Assembly: GCA_030631455.1 (NCBI GenBank)
Contig: DAOVLC010000119.1
Coordinates: forward strand, 1-5,564
Origin: Candidatus Zixiibacteriota bacterium
GTDB taxonomy: Bacteria > Zixibacteria > MSB-5A5 > JAABVY01 > JAHJOQ01
Reading direction: 5' to 3'
DNA: 5,564 nucleotides
Part shown: piece after piece, positions 1 through 5,001 of the stretch
Layout: every line of letters starts with the position of its first letter
Position numbering within the stretch: the first letter of the stretch is position 1
Program-made: the position numbers and the translations under genes
The notes under the pieces: generated by a model
What the model saw: the letters and a program-made list of their open reading frames with translations, nothing else
Told to the model about the DNA's origin: nothing
The model's database searches: none

Positions 1-147
1 GAGGTGGAGGCGTCCCGGCACACAGGCGCGAAGTTCACGATTCTGCTCAAGCGTTACATCGAAGGCCTCCCTCAGAAGAAAGTCGTGCAAGAGCACGAAG
101 AGCAACCTTCTACCAGGCCCACCTTCACCGACTGCGCCCCCCGTTAG
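1..147 (+). CDS. C-terminal fragment of an unidentified protein, possibly a sensor histidine kinase
   Basis: Frame 1 is open from the left edge to a TAG at 145-147 and gives 48 residues. The stretch EVEASRHTGAKFTILLKRY resembles the last strands of a histidine-kinase-type ATPase domain (HATPase_c), where an 'i.veS..g.Ga.FtI.Lp' pattern closes the fold. A hydrophilic tail of about 28 residues follows, rich in Gln, Glu and Lys, without recognisable motif. The catalytic boxes (H, N, G1) would be to the left of the window, so the family assignment rests on one short motif and is tentative. The other two forward frames are also open across this stretch, but they read as Arg/Pro/Ser-rich nonsense. 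The gene ends about 280 bases before the ATP synthase promoter and is probably a separate transcription unit. No clear intrinsic terminator was seen after it. Confidence 0.45.
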   Translation, partial: EVEASRHTGAKFTILLKRYIEGLPQKKVVQEHEEQPSTRPTFTDCAPR

Positions 148-261
148 CTGTAGACTTACCGCATTACTGGAAATCTCGACTTCTTGAAGCTACCGCGCTT
201 ATCAGGCCGCGATTCCAGCGCGTCGCCGTTTTGCCAGGGCTAATGCGGTTTCATACCTCAA

Positions 262-283
262 GTCTCATGGTTTATTATGAGAC
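262..283. repeat. Perfect inverted repeat, 7-base arms, 8-base spacer
   Basis: GTCTCAT (262-268) is followed by GGTTTATT and then its exact reverse complement ATGAGAC (277-283). As RNA the stem could extend by two G-U pairs into the loop. It is not followed by a T-run on either strand, so it is not a standard terminator. It lies about 175-200 bases upstream of the expected operon start site. A two-fold symmetric protein-binding site or a hairpin in a longer transcript are both possible; the sequence alone does not decide. Confidence 0.5.
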
Positions 284-310
284 ACCGCCCGCCGCGGCCC
301 TGATCGGCAG

Positions 311-325
311 ACAACCCCAGGTTGT
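311..325. repeat. Perfect inverted repeat, 6-base arms, 3-base spacer
   Basis: ACAACC (311-316), spacer CCA, then GGTTGT (320-325), which is the exact reverse complement. A 15-base hyphenated palindrome of this size is typical of a dimeric regulator site, although it could also arise by chance. It lies about 100 bases before the -35 box. No regulator is encoded nearby that could be assigned to it. Confidence 0.4.
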
Positions 326-398
326 AAGTGCCAGACTGACAATGCATTCCAGAGCACTCCAAACGGAAGCGGGAATTCTCGACCATTTTCTTGCCCTG

Positions 399-460
399 AG
401 TGTGTTATTTTTTTCACAAATTGCTTGACAGCGTAAACTGCAAATCTATATTGGCGTTTT
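399..460 (+). promoter_or_regulatory. Sigma70-type promoter of the ATP synthase operon
   Basis: A perfect -35 box TTGACA (425-430) is separated by 16 bases from TATATT (447-452), a 5 of 6 match to TATAAT. Directly upstream, at about -45 to -51, is a run of seven T residues (408-414) in an A/T-rich stretch, like an UP element. The expected start of transcription is near 459-461. It is the best promoter match I found between the upstream gene and the first atp gene, and it is oriented into the operon. The start would lie only about 9-11 bases before the first codon at 470. Confidence 0.75.
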
Positions 461-469
461 GGTTTTACG

Positions 470-697
470 GTGGTAGGGAAAGACAACAAGGAGAAGATAA
501 GACTTTACCGGCAGCTCTCACTAATCGGTATAATCCCCGCAATGTTGGCGGTCGGACCGTTAATCGGTTTATTCGTCGGAAAATGGCTTGACAAGAAACT
601 CGGAACCGATCCGTATCTGATGTGGGTACTCATTTTTCTTGGATTCATAGCTGCTGGCAAGGAAGTCTACAGAATCATAAAGAAAGTATCAGAATAG
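470..697 (+). CDS. atpZ: AtpZ-like F1Fo ATPase accessory membrane protein
   Basis: The 75-residue product is a small inner-membrane protein of the AtpZ/ATPase gene1 type (Pfam family for a putative F0F1-ATPase subunit). It has two membrane spans, about residues 16-38 and 49-63. Between them is the family-type stretch G33-L-F-V-G37-K-W-L-D41-K-K-L-G45-T-D-P48, and the tail is basic. Members commonly sit next to atpI at the head of atp operons and are thought to assist Fo assembly or stability; their exact function is uncertain. The frame is closed by TAA at 434-436 and the only plausible initiator after that is GTG 470. No Shine-Dalgarno sequence precedes it, and with the promoter at 425-452 the leader would be nearly absent. 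An AAGGAG at 488-493 lies inside the coding sequence with no usable start after it. The next gene starts 61 bases after the stop. Confidence 0.8.
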   Translation: MVGKDNKEKIRLYRQLSLIGIIPAMLAVGPLIGLFVGKWLDKKLGTDPYLMWVLIFLGFIAAGKEVYRIIKKVSE

Positions 698-758
698 GCA
701 GGTAATTGACACTACTTGTCGTGCAAATGGCAGCTTACCAGAGTCGTGAATTGATACC

Positions 759-1163
759 ATGGGCATAGAGTTTATTGGCAGAATAATAAAGACTTCACTG
801 GTCGTTTCGGCCTTTGTTCTGATATTCGGTTCGGTCTATTACGACTGGAATTACTCTCTCGGGATTTCAATCGGCCTCGCATACAATTGCGTGAATCTCT
901 GGCTCATCATGGGACTTGTCAGGCGCTTCGTAACACTTGGCGAACGGAGGCCTGTCCCGATTCTTGCGTTTTCGATGATCAAGTTTCCCCTTTTCTATTT
1001 CATTGGCTATTTGATTATGAAAGTCGACATCGTCCCGTTATCTTCGCTTGTAACCGGATTTACACTCCTTTTTGGAATCATTGTTCTGAAGGTGCTTGGA
1101 CGATTGATGGCAGGCTCAAACTGGATGGACCTTGCCGACAGCAAGAAGAGGGCATCGCAGTGA
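759..1163 (+). CDS. atpI: ATP synthase subunit I-like assembly protein (AtpI family)
   Basis: The 134-residue product is very hydrophobic, with four predicted membrane spans at about residues 9-28, 32-54, 67-87 and 92-114, and a basic C-terminus. The second span has the glycine/asparagine pattern typical of the AtpI family (G35-I-S-I-G39-L-A-Y-N43-C-V-N46), and a lysine (K75) sits in the third span. AtpI proteins act as helpers for c-ring assembly and sit just before atpB, as here. ATG 759 is the only plausible start because an in-frame TGA lies at 747-749. There is no clear Shine-Dalgarno sequence upstream, so expression may be low. The stop TGA (1161-1163) overlaps the GTG start of atpB. 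Identity rests on topology and position more than on strict motifs, since this family diverges quickly. Confidence 0.78.
   Translation: MGIEFIGRIIKTSLVVSAFVLIFGSVYYDWNYSLGISIGLAYNCVNLWLIMGLVRRFVTLGERRPVPILAFSMIKFPLFYFIGYLIMKVDIVPLSSLVTGFTLLFGIIVLKVLGRLMAGSNWMDLADSKKRASQ
1147..1163 (+). promoter_or_regulatory. Ribosome binding site and GTGA stop-start overlap deciding the atpB start
   Basis: AGAGGG (1147-1152) stands 7 bases before GTG 1160. The GTG shares bases with the TGA stop of atpI (1161-1163). The two later in-frame ATGs (1169 and 1181) are 16 and 28 bases from this site, too far for it to serve them. The GTG with translational coupling from atpI is therefore preferred. Confidence 0.65.
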
Positions 1164-2032
1164 ATCTTATGCCTTACTGGATGGTACTTACGACTGACGG
1201 AGGTCACGTTGCCGATACGGCTCACGCTGCCGCCGCAGAGCACGGCGCCCAGTCCGGTGTTCCGACCCTTCCGAATGCGATTACGCTCCTGAACGATCTT
1301 CTGCATCACCCAGAGACAGGGCTGATGCCATTCCTGCATCATTTCGAAGTCATCATATATGCGTTTCTCGTCCTCGCTTTTCTGTGCGTCGTGGCGATAC
1401 GTGTCTACAAGAAGCGGACATTGATTCCGGGAAGATTGCAGGCTTTGGTGGAGATGCTTGTGGATGGGCTTTCCACTTTTTTCATAGGAATCGTCGGCGA
1501 GAAATACGGCCCCAGGTATGTCCCGTTTCTCGGCACGTTGTTCATCTATATTCTACTGATGAATTTCGCCGGATTGATACCGTTTCTGCATTCGGCGACA
1601 TCGAATCTCAACACGACCGCGGCTCTGGCGATATGCGTGTTCGTGCATGTTCAGGGTAGCGCGATACGTCATCTCGGAATCGGAAAGTGGTTTTTCCATC
1701 TTATGGGTGAACCGAGGGATGTGATCTCGTGGGTTCTCGTCCCGCTGAATCTGCCGGTTCACGTCATCGGCGAACTCGCTAAGCCGTTCTCGCTGGCTCT
1801 GCGTCTTTTCGGCAATATCACAGGTGAGGATGTGCTGATTGCGGCGTTTGTCGGGCTGGGTGTTCTAACGCTCGGCTTCATCGGATCGCCTGTAGGACTG
1901 CCGCTTCACCTTCCGTTTATTTTTCTGGCACTCCTGACATCGACTATTCAGGCTTTGGTGTTCAGTCTTCTGGCCGCAGTATACTTTGCTCTAATGTTGC
2001 CGCATGAACACCAGGAAGAAGAAGATCATTGA
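1160..2032 (+). CDS. atpB: F-type ATP synthase subunit a
   Basis: Subunit a (290 residues from GTG 1160) is the stator channel protein of Fo. It carries ions across the inner membrane to and from the c-ring. The key motif is KPFSLALRLFGN, in which R215 corresponds to the essential arginine (E. coli R210). Q264, in TIQALVFSLLAAVY, corresponds to E. coli Q252. The stretch GLIPFLHSATSNLNTTAALA (138-157) is the conserved region ahead of the ion channel, and N197-L-P-V-H precedes the arginine helix. Five to six membrane helices follow a long N-terminal region (about 60 residues). That region holds seven histidines (16, 22, 28, 49, 50, 60, 61), and the C-terminus is acidic/His-rich (PHEHQEEEDH). 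The frame stays open upstream to 887, but that part is a shadow of atpI. The start could instead be ATG 1169 (three residues shorter). Family identity is certain. Confidence 0.97.
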   Translation: MNLMPYWMVLTTDGGHVADTAHAAAAEHGAQSGVPTLPNAITLLNDLLHHPETGLMPFLHHFEVIIYAFLVLAFLCVVAIRVYKKRTLIPGRLQALVEMLVDGLSTFFIGIVGEKYGPRYVPFLGTLFIYILLMNFAGLIPFLHSATSNLNTTAALAICVFVHVQGSAIRHLGIGKWFFHLMGEPRDVISWVLVPLNLPVHVIGELAKPFSLALRLFGNITGEDVLIAAFVGLGVLTLGFIGSPVGLPLHLPFIFLALLTSTIQALVFSLLAAVYFALMLPHEHQEEEDH

Positions 2033-2047
2033 TTGGGTTAACTAAGT

Positions 2048-2057
2048 AGGAGGAATC
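2048..2057 (+). promoter_or_regulatory. Strong Shine-Dalgarno sequence of atpE
   Basis: AGGAGG (2048-2053) lies 4 bases before the ATG at 2058. It is the best anti-16S match in the window. Since 8-17 c subunits are needed per complex against one a subunit, a stronger site here is expected; several neighbours have only short matches such as AGGAG or CGGAG. Confidence 0.8.
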
Positions 2058-2294
2058 ATGGACTATCAGACTGCATTGGGATTATCTCTACCGATTGGTC
2101 TGGCTCTGGCAGCCGTAGGCTCAGGTCTCGGTCTTGGCCGTGCGGTTGGCTCCGCGATGGAGGCGATGGGGCGTCAGCCCGAGGCCGCTGGCAAGATTCA
2201 GGTCGGCATGATTATCGGTGCGGCTCTTATCGAAGCGCTGACCATTTATTCCCTCGTCGGTTTCTTTGTCCTTTCAGGCAAGATCGGCGGATGA
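2058..2294 (+). CDS. atpE: F-type ATP synthase subunit c (rotor ring)
   Basis: This 78-residue hairpin of two membrane helices multimerises into the Fo rotor ring. Helix 1 has the glycine packing motif [11 protein letters not shown] (21-31). The polar loop is R39-Q40-P41-E42, which contacts gamma/epsilon. Helix 2 has the ion-carrying carboxylate E59 in [17 protein letters not shown]. Length and spacing (R39 to E59, 20 residues) match the family. The positions that bind Na+ in Ilyobacter-type rings (Q32, S66 and T67 there) are L26, A60 and L61 here, while Y64 is kept. This argues for H+ coupling. There is no extension or signal peptide. The gene follows atpB by 25 bases and is followed by a 76-base gap with a hairpin. 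Confidence 0.97.
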   Translation: MDYQTALGLSLPIGLALAAVGSGLGLGRAVGSAMEAMGRQPEAAGKIQVGMIIGAALIEALTIYSLVGFFVLSGKIGG

Positions 2295-2307
2295 AGCAAA
2301 CAGTATT

Positions 2308-2329
2308 AGGGCGGAGTATTAACCGTCCT
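2308..2329 (+). repeat. Intercistronic hairpin between atpE and atpF
   Basis: AGGGCGG (2308-2314) pairs with CCGTCCT (2323-2329): seven base pairs including one G-U pair, closing an 8-base loop. It begins 13 bases after the atpE stop. What follows is CTTATTGACC, not a T-run, so it is not a full intrinsic terminator. It could stabilise the atpE end of processed mRNA or reduce read-through slightly. It lies about 40 bases before the atpF start and does not cover the atpF ribosome binding site. Confidence 0.55.
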
Positions 2330-2370
2330 CTTATTGACCAAACTACCTTTAAGCTAAACAGGAGTCTGTT

Positions 2371-2856
2371 GTGATCAGCTTAGAGTGGCAACAGATACTT
2401 ACTCACATTCTCGGCTTCGTCATAGCCCTCTGGATATTGAAGAAGTATGCCTGGAAACCACTCCTGAATATGATCGATGAACGTCGCGAGAAAATTCAGG
2501 GTGATTTCGACAAAGCAGCTGACGAGTTGAAAAACGCTGAAGAGCTGCGCGCCGACTACGAGAAGCGGATGAAGAAAGCAGAGGCGGAGGCACGCGCAAA
2601 GATTCAGGAGGCTGTTAGAGAAGGTCAGGGTGTGGCATCCGATATCAAGGAGACGGCCCGCAAGGAGGGACACGAGCTTATCGTGCGCGCCAAAGAGGAA
2701 CTCGCGCGGGATGTCGATAAAGCCAAGGTGCAGTTGAAACTTGATATCGTGAAGATGACACTCGCCGCAACCGAGAAAATGATAAACGAGAAGCTTGATG
2801 AAGCGAAACATCGAGAGATGATAGAAGGCTTCATCAGTGATGTCGAGAAAATCTGA
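2371..2856 (+). CDS. atpF: F-type ATP synthase subunit b (peripheral stalk)
   Basis: The 161-residue product has one N-terminal membrane span (about residues 9-27). A highly charged alpha-helical region follows (about 33-140), rich in Ala, Glu, Lys and Arg, forming the dimeric coiled coil that links subunit a to delta/alpha. W28-K-P-L-L-N-M-I-D-E-R38-R-E-K-I is the usual junction after the membrane span. Length is normal for a single b (about 155-170), and no second b' gene is seen, so a homodimer is likely. The start is GTG 2371, chosen because AGGAG (2360-2364) stands 6 bases before it and the N-terminus then has the expected length. The stop TGA (2854-2856) overlaps the atpH ATG by one base, so atpH translation is probably coupled. 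Confidence 0.95.
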   Translation: MISLEWQQILTHILGFVIALWILKKYAWKPLLNMIDERREKIQGDFDKAADELKNAEELRADYEKRMKKAEAEARAKIQEAVREGQGVASDIKETARKEGHELIVRAKEELARDVDKAKVQLKLDIVKMTLAATEKMINEKLDEAKHREMIEGFISDVEKI

Positions 2857-3404
2857 TGATTGCAGCCGAAGTCGCAAGACGTTACGCGCATGGCCTGTTT
2901 CTGCTGGCGCTTGAGAAGAACGCTGTCGATTTACTCGCAGAAGAGATGCGTGATATCGATAATCTCTTGCAGGTCGAGAAATCGCTCCTCAGTTTTCTTG
3001 CAGCGCCCCAGGTGCGTGACCAGGACAAGTTCGCGGCTATTCACGCGATCTTCTCCGGCAAGGTATCGAAGATGCTCGAGGAATTCTTGCTGCTGGTCGT
3101 ATCAAAGCGTCGCAACTCTTTCCTGCACGAGATCGCCGAGGAGTTCGATGAGATGGTGCTGGAGCACAAGGGTTACGTAAAGACCCGCGTGGTCACAGCC
3201 ATTCCGCTTTCGGAAAGAGAGAAAGAGCTACTCGTACACAGGCTGGAGGCGAAATCGGGCAAGAAGGTTATGCTATATACCGAGATCGACCCTGCGATAA
3301 TCGGTGGCGTCGTGGTATTCCTTGGCGACCAGATTATCGATAAGTCGATACGGCACCAGCTTGATCTTCTGAAGAATGAGCTTCAAGCAGTCAAGGTGCA
3401 TTGA
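2856..3404 (+). CDS. atpH: F-type ATP synthase subunit delta (stalk connector)
   Basis: The 182-residue soluble protein sits on top of alpha3beta3 and joins it to subunit b (it is the homologue of mitochondrial OSCP). The N-terminal helical domain starts with the usual pattern ARRYAHGLF (7-15). The C-terminal domain carries the family signature: TAIPLSEREKELL, then E143-I-D145-P-A-I-I-G150-G151-V-V-V-F-L-G-D, then I-I-D-K-S-I-R-H-Q-L. Length is as expected (about 175-185). The ATG at 2856 overlaps the atpF TGA by one base and lacks a clear Shine-Dalgarno sequence, so it likely depends on ribosomes finishing atpF. The gene is intact and ends 58 bases before atpA. Confidence 0.95.
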   Translation: MIAAEVARRYAHGLFLLALEKNAVDLLAEEMRDIDNLLQVEKSLLSFLAAPQVRDQDKFAAIHAIFSGKVSKMLEEFLLLVVSKRRNSFLHEIAEEFDEMVLEHKGYVKTRVVTAIPLSEREKELLVHRLEAKSGKKVMLYTEIDPAIIGGVVVFLGDQIIDKSIRHQLDLLKNELQAVKVH

Positions 3405-3440
3405 GCGTAGGTTCGGCATGCGCTGATTTTGAGAAAAATC
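3404..3440 (+). repeat. Two small potential hairpins between atpH and atpA
   Basis: GATTTT (3425-3430) and AAAATC (3435-3440) are perfect reverse complements around a GAGA loop, which is of the stable GNRA type. Just before them, AGCGTA (3404-3409) can pair with TGCGCT (3419-3424) with one G-U pair. Both stems are short and the second is A/T-rich, so the structure is weak. It ends 12 bases before the atpA ribosome binding site. A role in mRNA processing between delta and alpha is possible but unproven. Confidence 0.3.
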
Positions 3441-3451
3441 GATTCTATATA

Positions 3452-3462
3452 CGGAGTTTCAG
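3452..3462 (+). promoter_or_regulatory. Ribosome binding site of atpA
   Basis: CGGAG (3452-3456) lies 6 bases before the ATG at 3463. This supports that start and gives atpA an independent ribosome entry site, unlike atpH, which appears to be coupled to the gene before it. Confidence 0.6.
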
Positions 3463-4980
3463 ATGGCATTAAGACCTGAAGAAGTCAGTTCCATAATAAA
3501 GCAGGAGATAGCCAAGTACGAGACCAAGCTCGAGCTTGAGTCCGTTGGCACCGTTCTCCAGGTAGGTGACGGCATCGCGCGCGTCTGGGGGCTCGAGGAT
3601 GCGATGATGTCTGAGCTAGTTACGTTCCCGGGCGATATCATGGGCGTGATCCTCAACCTCGAAGCAGACAATGTCGGTATCGCAATCTTCGGCTCGGATA
3701 CGGGGATCAAGGAAGGTGACACGGTTCGGCGCACCGGCCGAATCGCTTCGGTGCCTGTTGGCGATGCGATGATAGGTCGTGTCGTGAACCCGCTTGGACA
3801 ACCGATAGACGGCGAGGGACCGATAGTCACCGACAAGTATCGCAATATCGAAACCGTCTCACCCAACGTCGTCGAGCGTCAGCCGGTGAAAGAGCCGCTC
3901 CAGACCGGCCTGAAGGCTATTGACTCGATGATTCCGATTGGTCGCGGGCAGCGTGAGTTGATAATCGGTGACCGCCAGACCGGGAAGACCGCATTGGTGC
4001 TGGATACCATAATTAACCAGAAGGACACTGACGTGTTCTGCGTCTACGTTGCTATCGGTCAGAAGGCATCGACGGTTGCACAGGTTGTGGAGACGCTTCG
4101 CAAGTACGGAGCGATGAAGTATACGACGGTCGTTTCCGCGTCTGCTACAGACCCGGCGCCGCTGCAGTTTCTCGCGCCTTACGCCGGTGTCGCGATAGGC
4201 GAGGAGTTCCTCCATACCAAGCGTCATGTAGTCTGTTTCTATGATGACCTCTCGAAGCACGCGCAGTCCTACCGCCAGCTTTCACTGCTGCTCAGACGCC
4301 CGCCGGGACGAGAGGCGTTTCCGGGTGATGTGTTCTATCTGCACTCTCGCTTGCTCGAAAGAGCGGCAAAGCTCAATGATGATCTCGGAGGCGGGTCGCT
4401 GACAGCACTTCCGATAATCGAAACACAGGCCGGTGACGTGACCGCATACATTCCGACAAATGTTATTTCCATTACCGACGGTCAGATATTTCTCGAATCC
4501 GATCTCTTCTTCTCCGGCGTTCGCCCTGCGATCAACGTTGGCATTTCGGTATCCCGCGTTGGCGGTAACGCGCAGACCAAGGCGATGAAGAAAATCGCCG
4601 GAGGTCTTCGTCTCGACCTCGCGCAGTACCGTGAACTTGCTGCATTTGCACAGTTCGGTTCCGATCTCGACGAGGCAACGAAGGCTCAACTGAATCGTGG
4701 CGAAAGAATGGTAGAGATACTGAAGCAGGGTCAGTATGTTCCCATGCGCCTCGAAAAGCAGGTGATTATCATCTGGGCTGGCTCCAACGGATATCTCGAC
4801 AAGATTCCGTTGAGCGACCTCGCCAGATACGAGACTGAACTGTTCGACTTCATAGATGAGAAGTATCCGGATGTCGGACACAACATTACCAAGGAAAATG
4901 TGATATCGGATGATACCAATGCCAAGCTCGAAAAGGCGTTGGAGGAATTCAACAGCGTGTTTAAGCCAACAGAAGAATAG
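3463..4980 (+). CDS. atpA: F-type ATP synthase subunit alpha
   Basis: The 505-residue alpha subunit forms the alpha3beta3 head and carries the non-catalytic nucleotide sites and the arginine finger for the beta sites. Domains in order: beta-barrel (about 24-95, with [11 protein letters not shown]); nucleotide-binding domain with Walker A G169-D-R-Q-T-G-K175-T, the same residue numbers as in E. coli; [29 protein letters not shown]; the alpha/beta family signature [10 protein letters not shown] (355-364) followed by the arginine finger R365 (E. coli R376); and the C-terminal helical bundle starting near [17 protein letters not shown]. The 11-residue difference from E. coli reflects the short loop [14 protein letters not shown], where E. 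coli has an insertion; most bacteria lack it. No key residue is missing. A good ribosome binding site precedes ATG 3463, and atpG starts 21 bases after the stop. Confidence 0.98.
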   Translation: MALRPEEVSSIIKQEIAKYETKLELESVGTVLQVGDGIARVWGLEDAMMSELVTFPGDIMGVILNLEADNVGIAIFGSDTGIKEGDTVRRTGRIASVPVGDAMIGRVVNPLGQPIDGEGPIVTDKYRNIETVSPNVVERQPVKEPLQTGLKAIDSMIPIGRGQRELIIGDRQTGKTALVLDTIINQKDTDVFCVYVAIGQKASTVAQVVETLRKYGAMKYTTVVSASATDPAPLQFLAPYAGVAIGEEFLHTKRHVVCFYDDLSKHAQSYRQLSLLLRRPPGREAFPGDVFYLHSRLLERAAKLNDDLGGGSLTALPIIETQAGDVTAYIPTNVISITDGQIFLESDLFFSGVRPAINVGISVSRVGGNAQTKAMKKIAGGLRLDLAQYRELAAFAQFGSDLDEATKAQLNRGERMVEILKQGQYVPMRLEKQVIIIWAGSNGYLDKIPLSDLARYETELFDFIDEKYPDVGHNITKENVISDDTNAKLEKALEEFNSVFKPTEE

Positions 4981-5001
4981 GCTGGTTATCGAGTAAACCA
5001 A

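Larger units (their letters stand above)
148..469. other. Intergenic region upstream of the ATP synthase operon
   Basis: These 322 bases contain no convincing gene. The frames open here have odd composition, no ribosome binding site and no family resemblance. The right end (about 399-460) is A/T-rich and carries the promoter. The rest contains several inverted repeats: GTCTCAT-N8-ATGAGAC (262-283), ACAACC-N3-GGTTGT (311-325), the 8-base palindrome AATGCATT (341-348), and a longer-range pairing between 201-211 and 293-304. No hairpin followed by a T-run was found close to the end of the upstream gene. Confidence 0.7.

Noticed and set aside
3..428. A long open frame (frame 3) from the left edge to 428, including an ATG at 231
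   Set aside because: The translation is Arg/Pro/Ala-rich without family features, has no ribosome binding site at its ATG, and runs into the promoter. Frame 1 gives a much more protein-like ending for the upstream gene.
265..489. Minus-strand frame of 74 codons
   Set aside because: It covers the operon promoter and the start of atpZ, has no family resemblance and no convincing ribosome binding site.
706..735. TTGACA at 706-711 between atpZ and atpI as a second promoter
   Set aside because: No TATAAT-like hexamer is found 15-19 bases downstream, so only half of a promoter is present.
887..1159. Upstream extension of the atpB frame
   Set aside because: It overlaps atpI in another frame; the translation is not membrane-like and no subunit a has such an N-terminus. 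The GTGA junction at 1160 with a ribosome binding site is better.
2380..2891. Long minus-strand open frames opposite atpF
   Set aside because: They are shadows of the charged, Ala/Glu/Lys-rich coding sequence of subunit b and show no motif of their own.
3429..3451. TTGAGA and TATATA before atpA as an internal promoter
   Set aside because: The spacing is only 11 bases, too short for sigma70 recognition; the TATATA is more likely A/T-rich leader before the atpA ribosome binding site.
4282..5001. 239-codon minus-strand open frame opposite atpA
   Set aside because: It mirrors the strongly conserved alpha subunit; the translation has no recognisable domain and coding on the + strand is certain.
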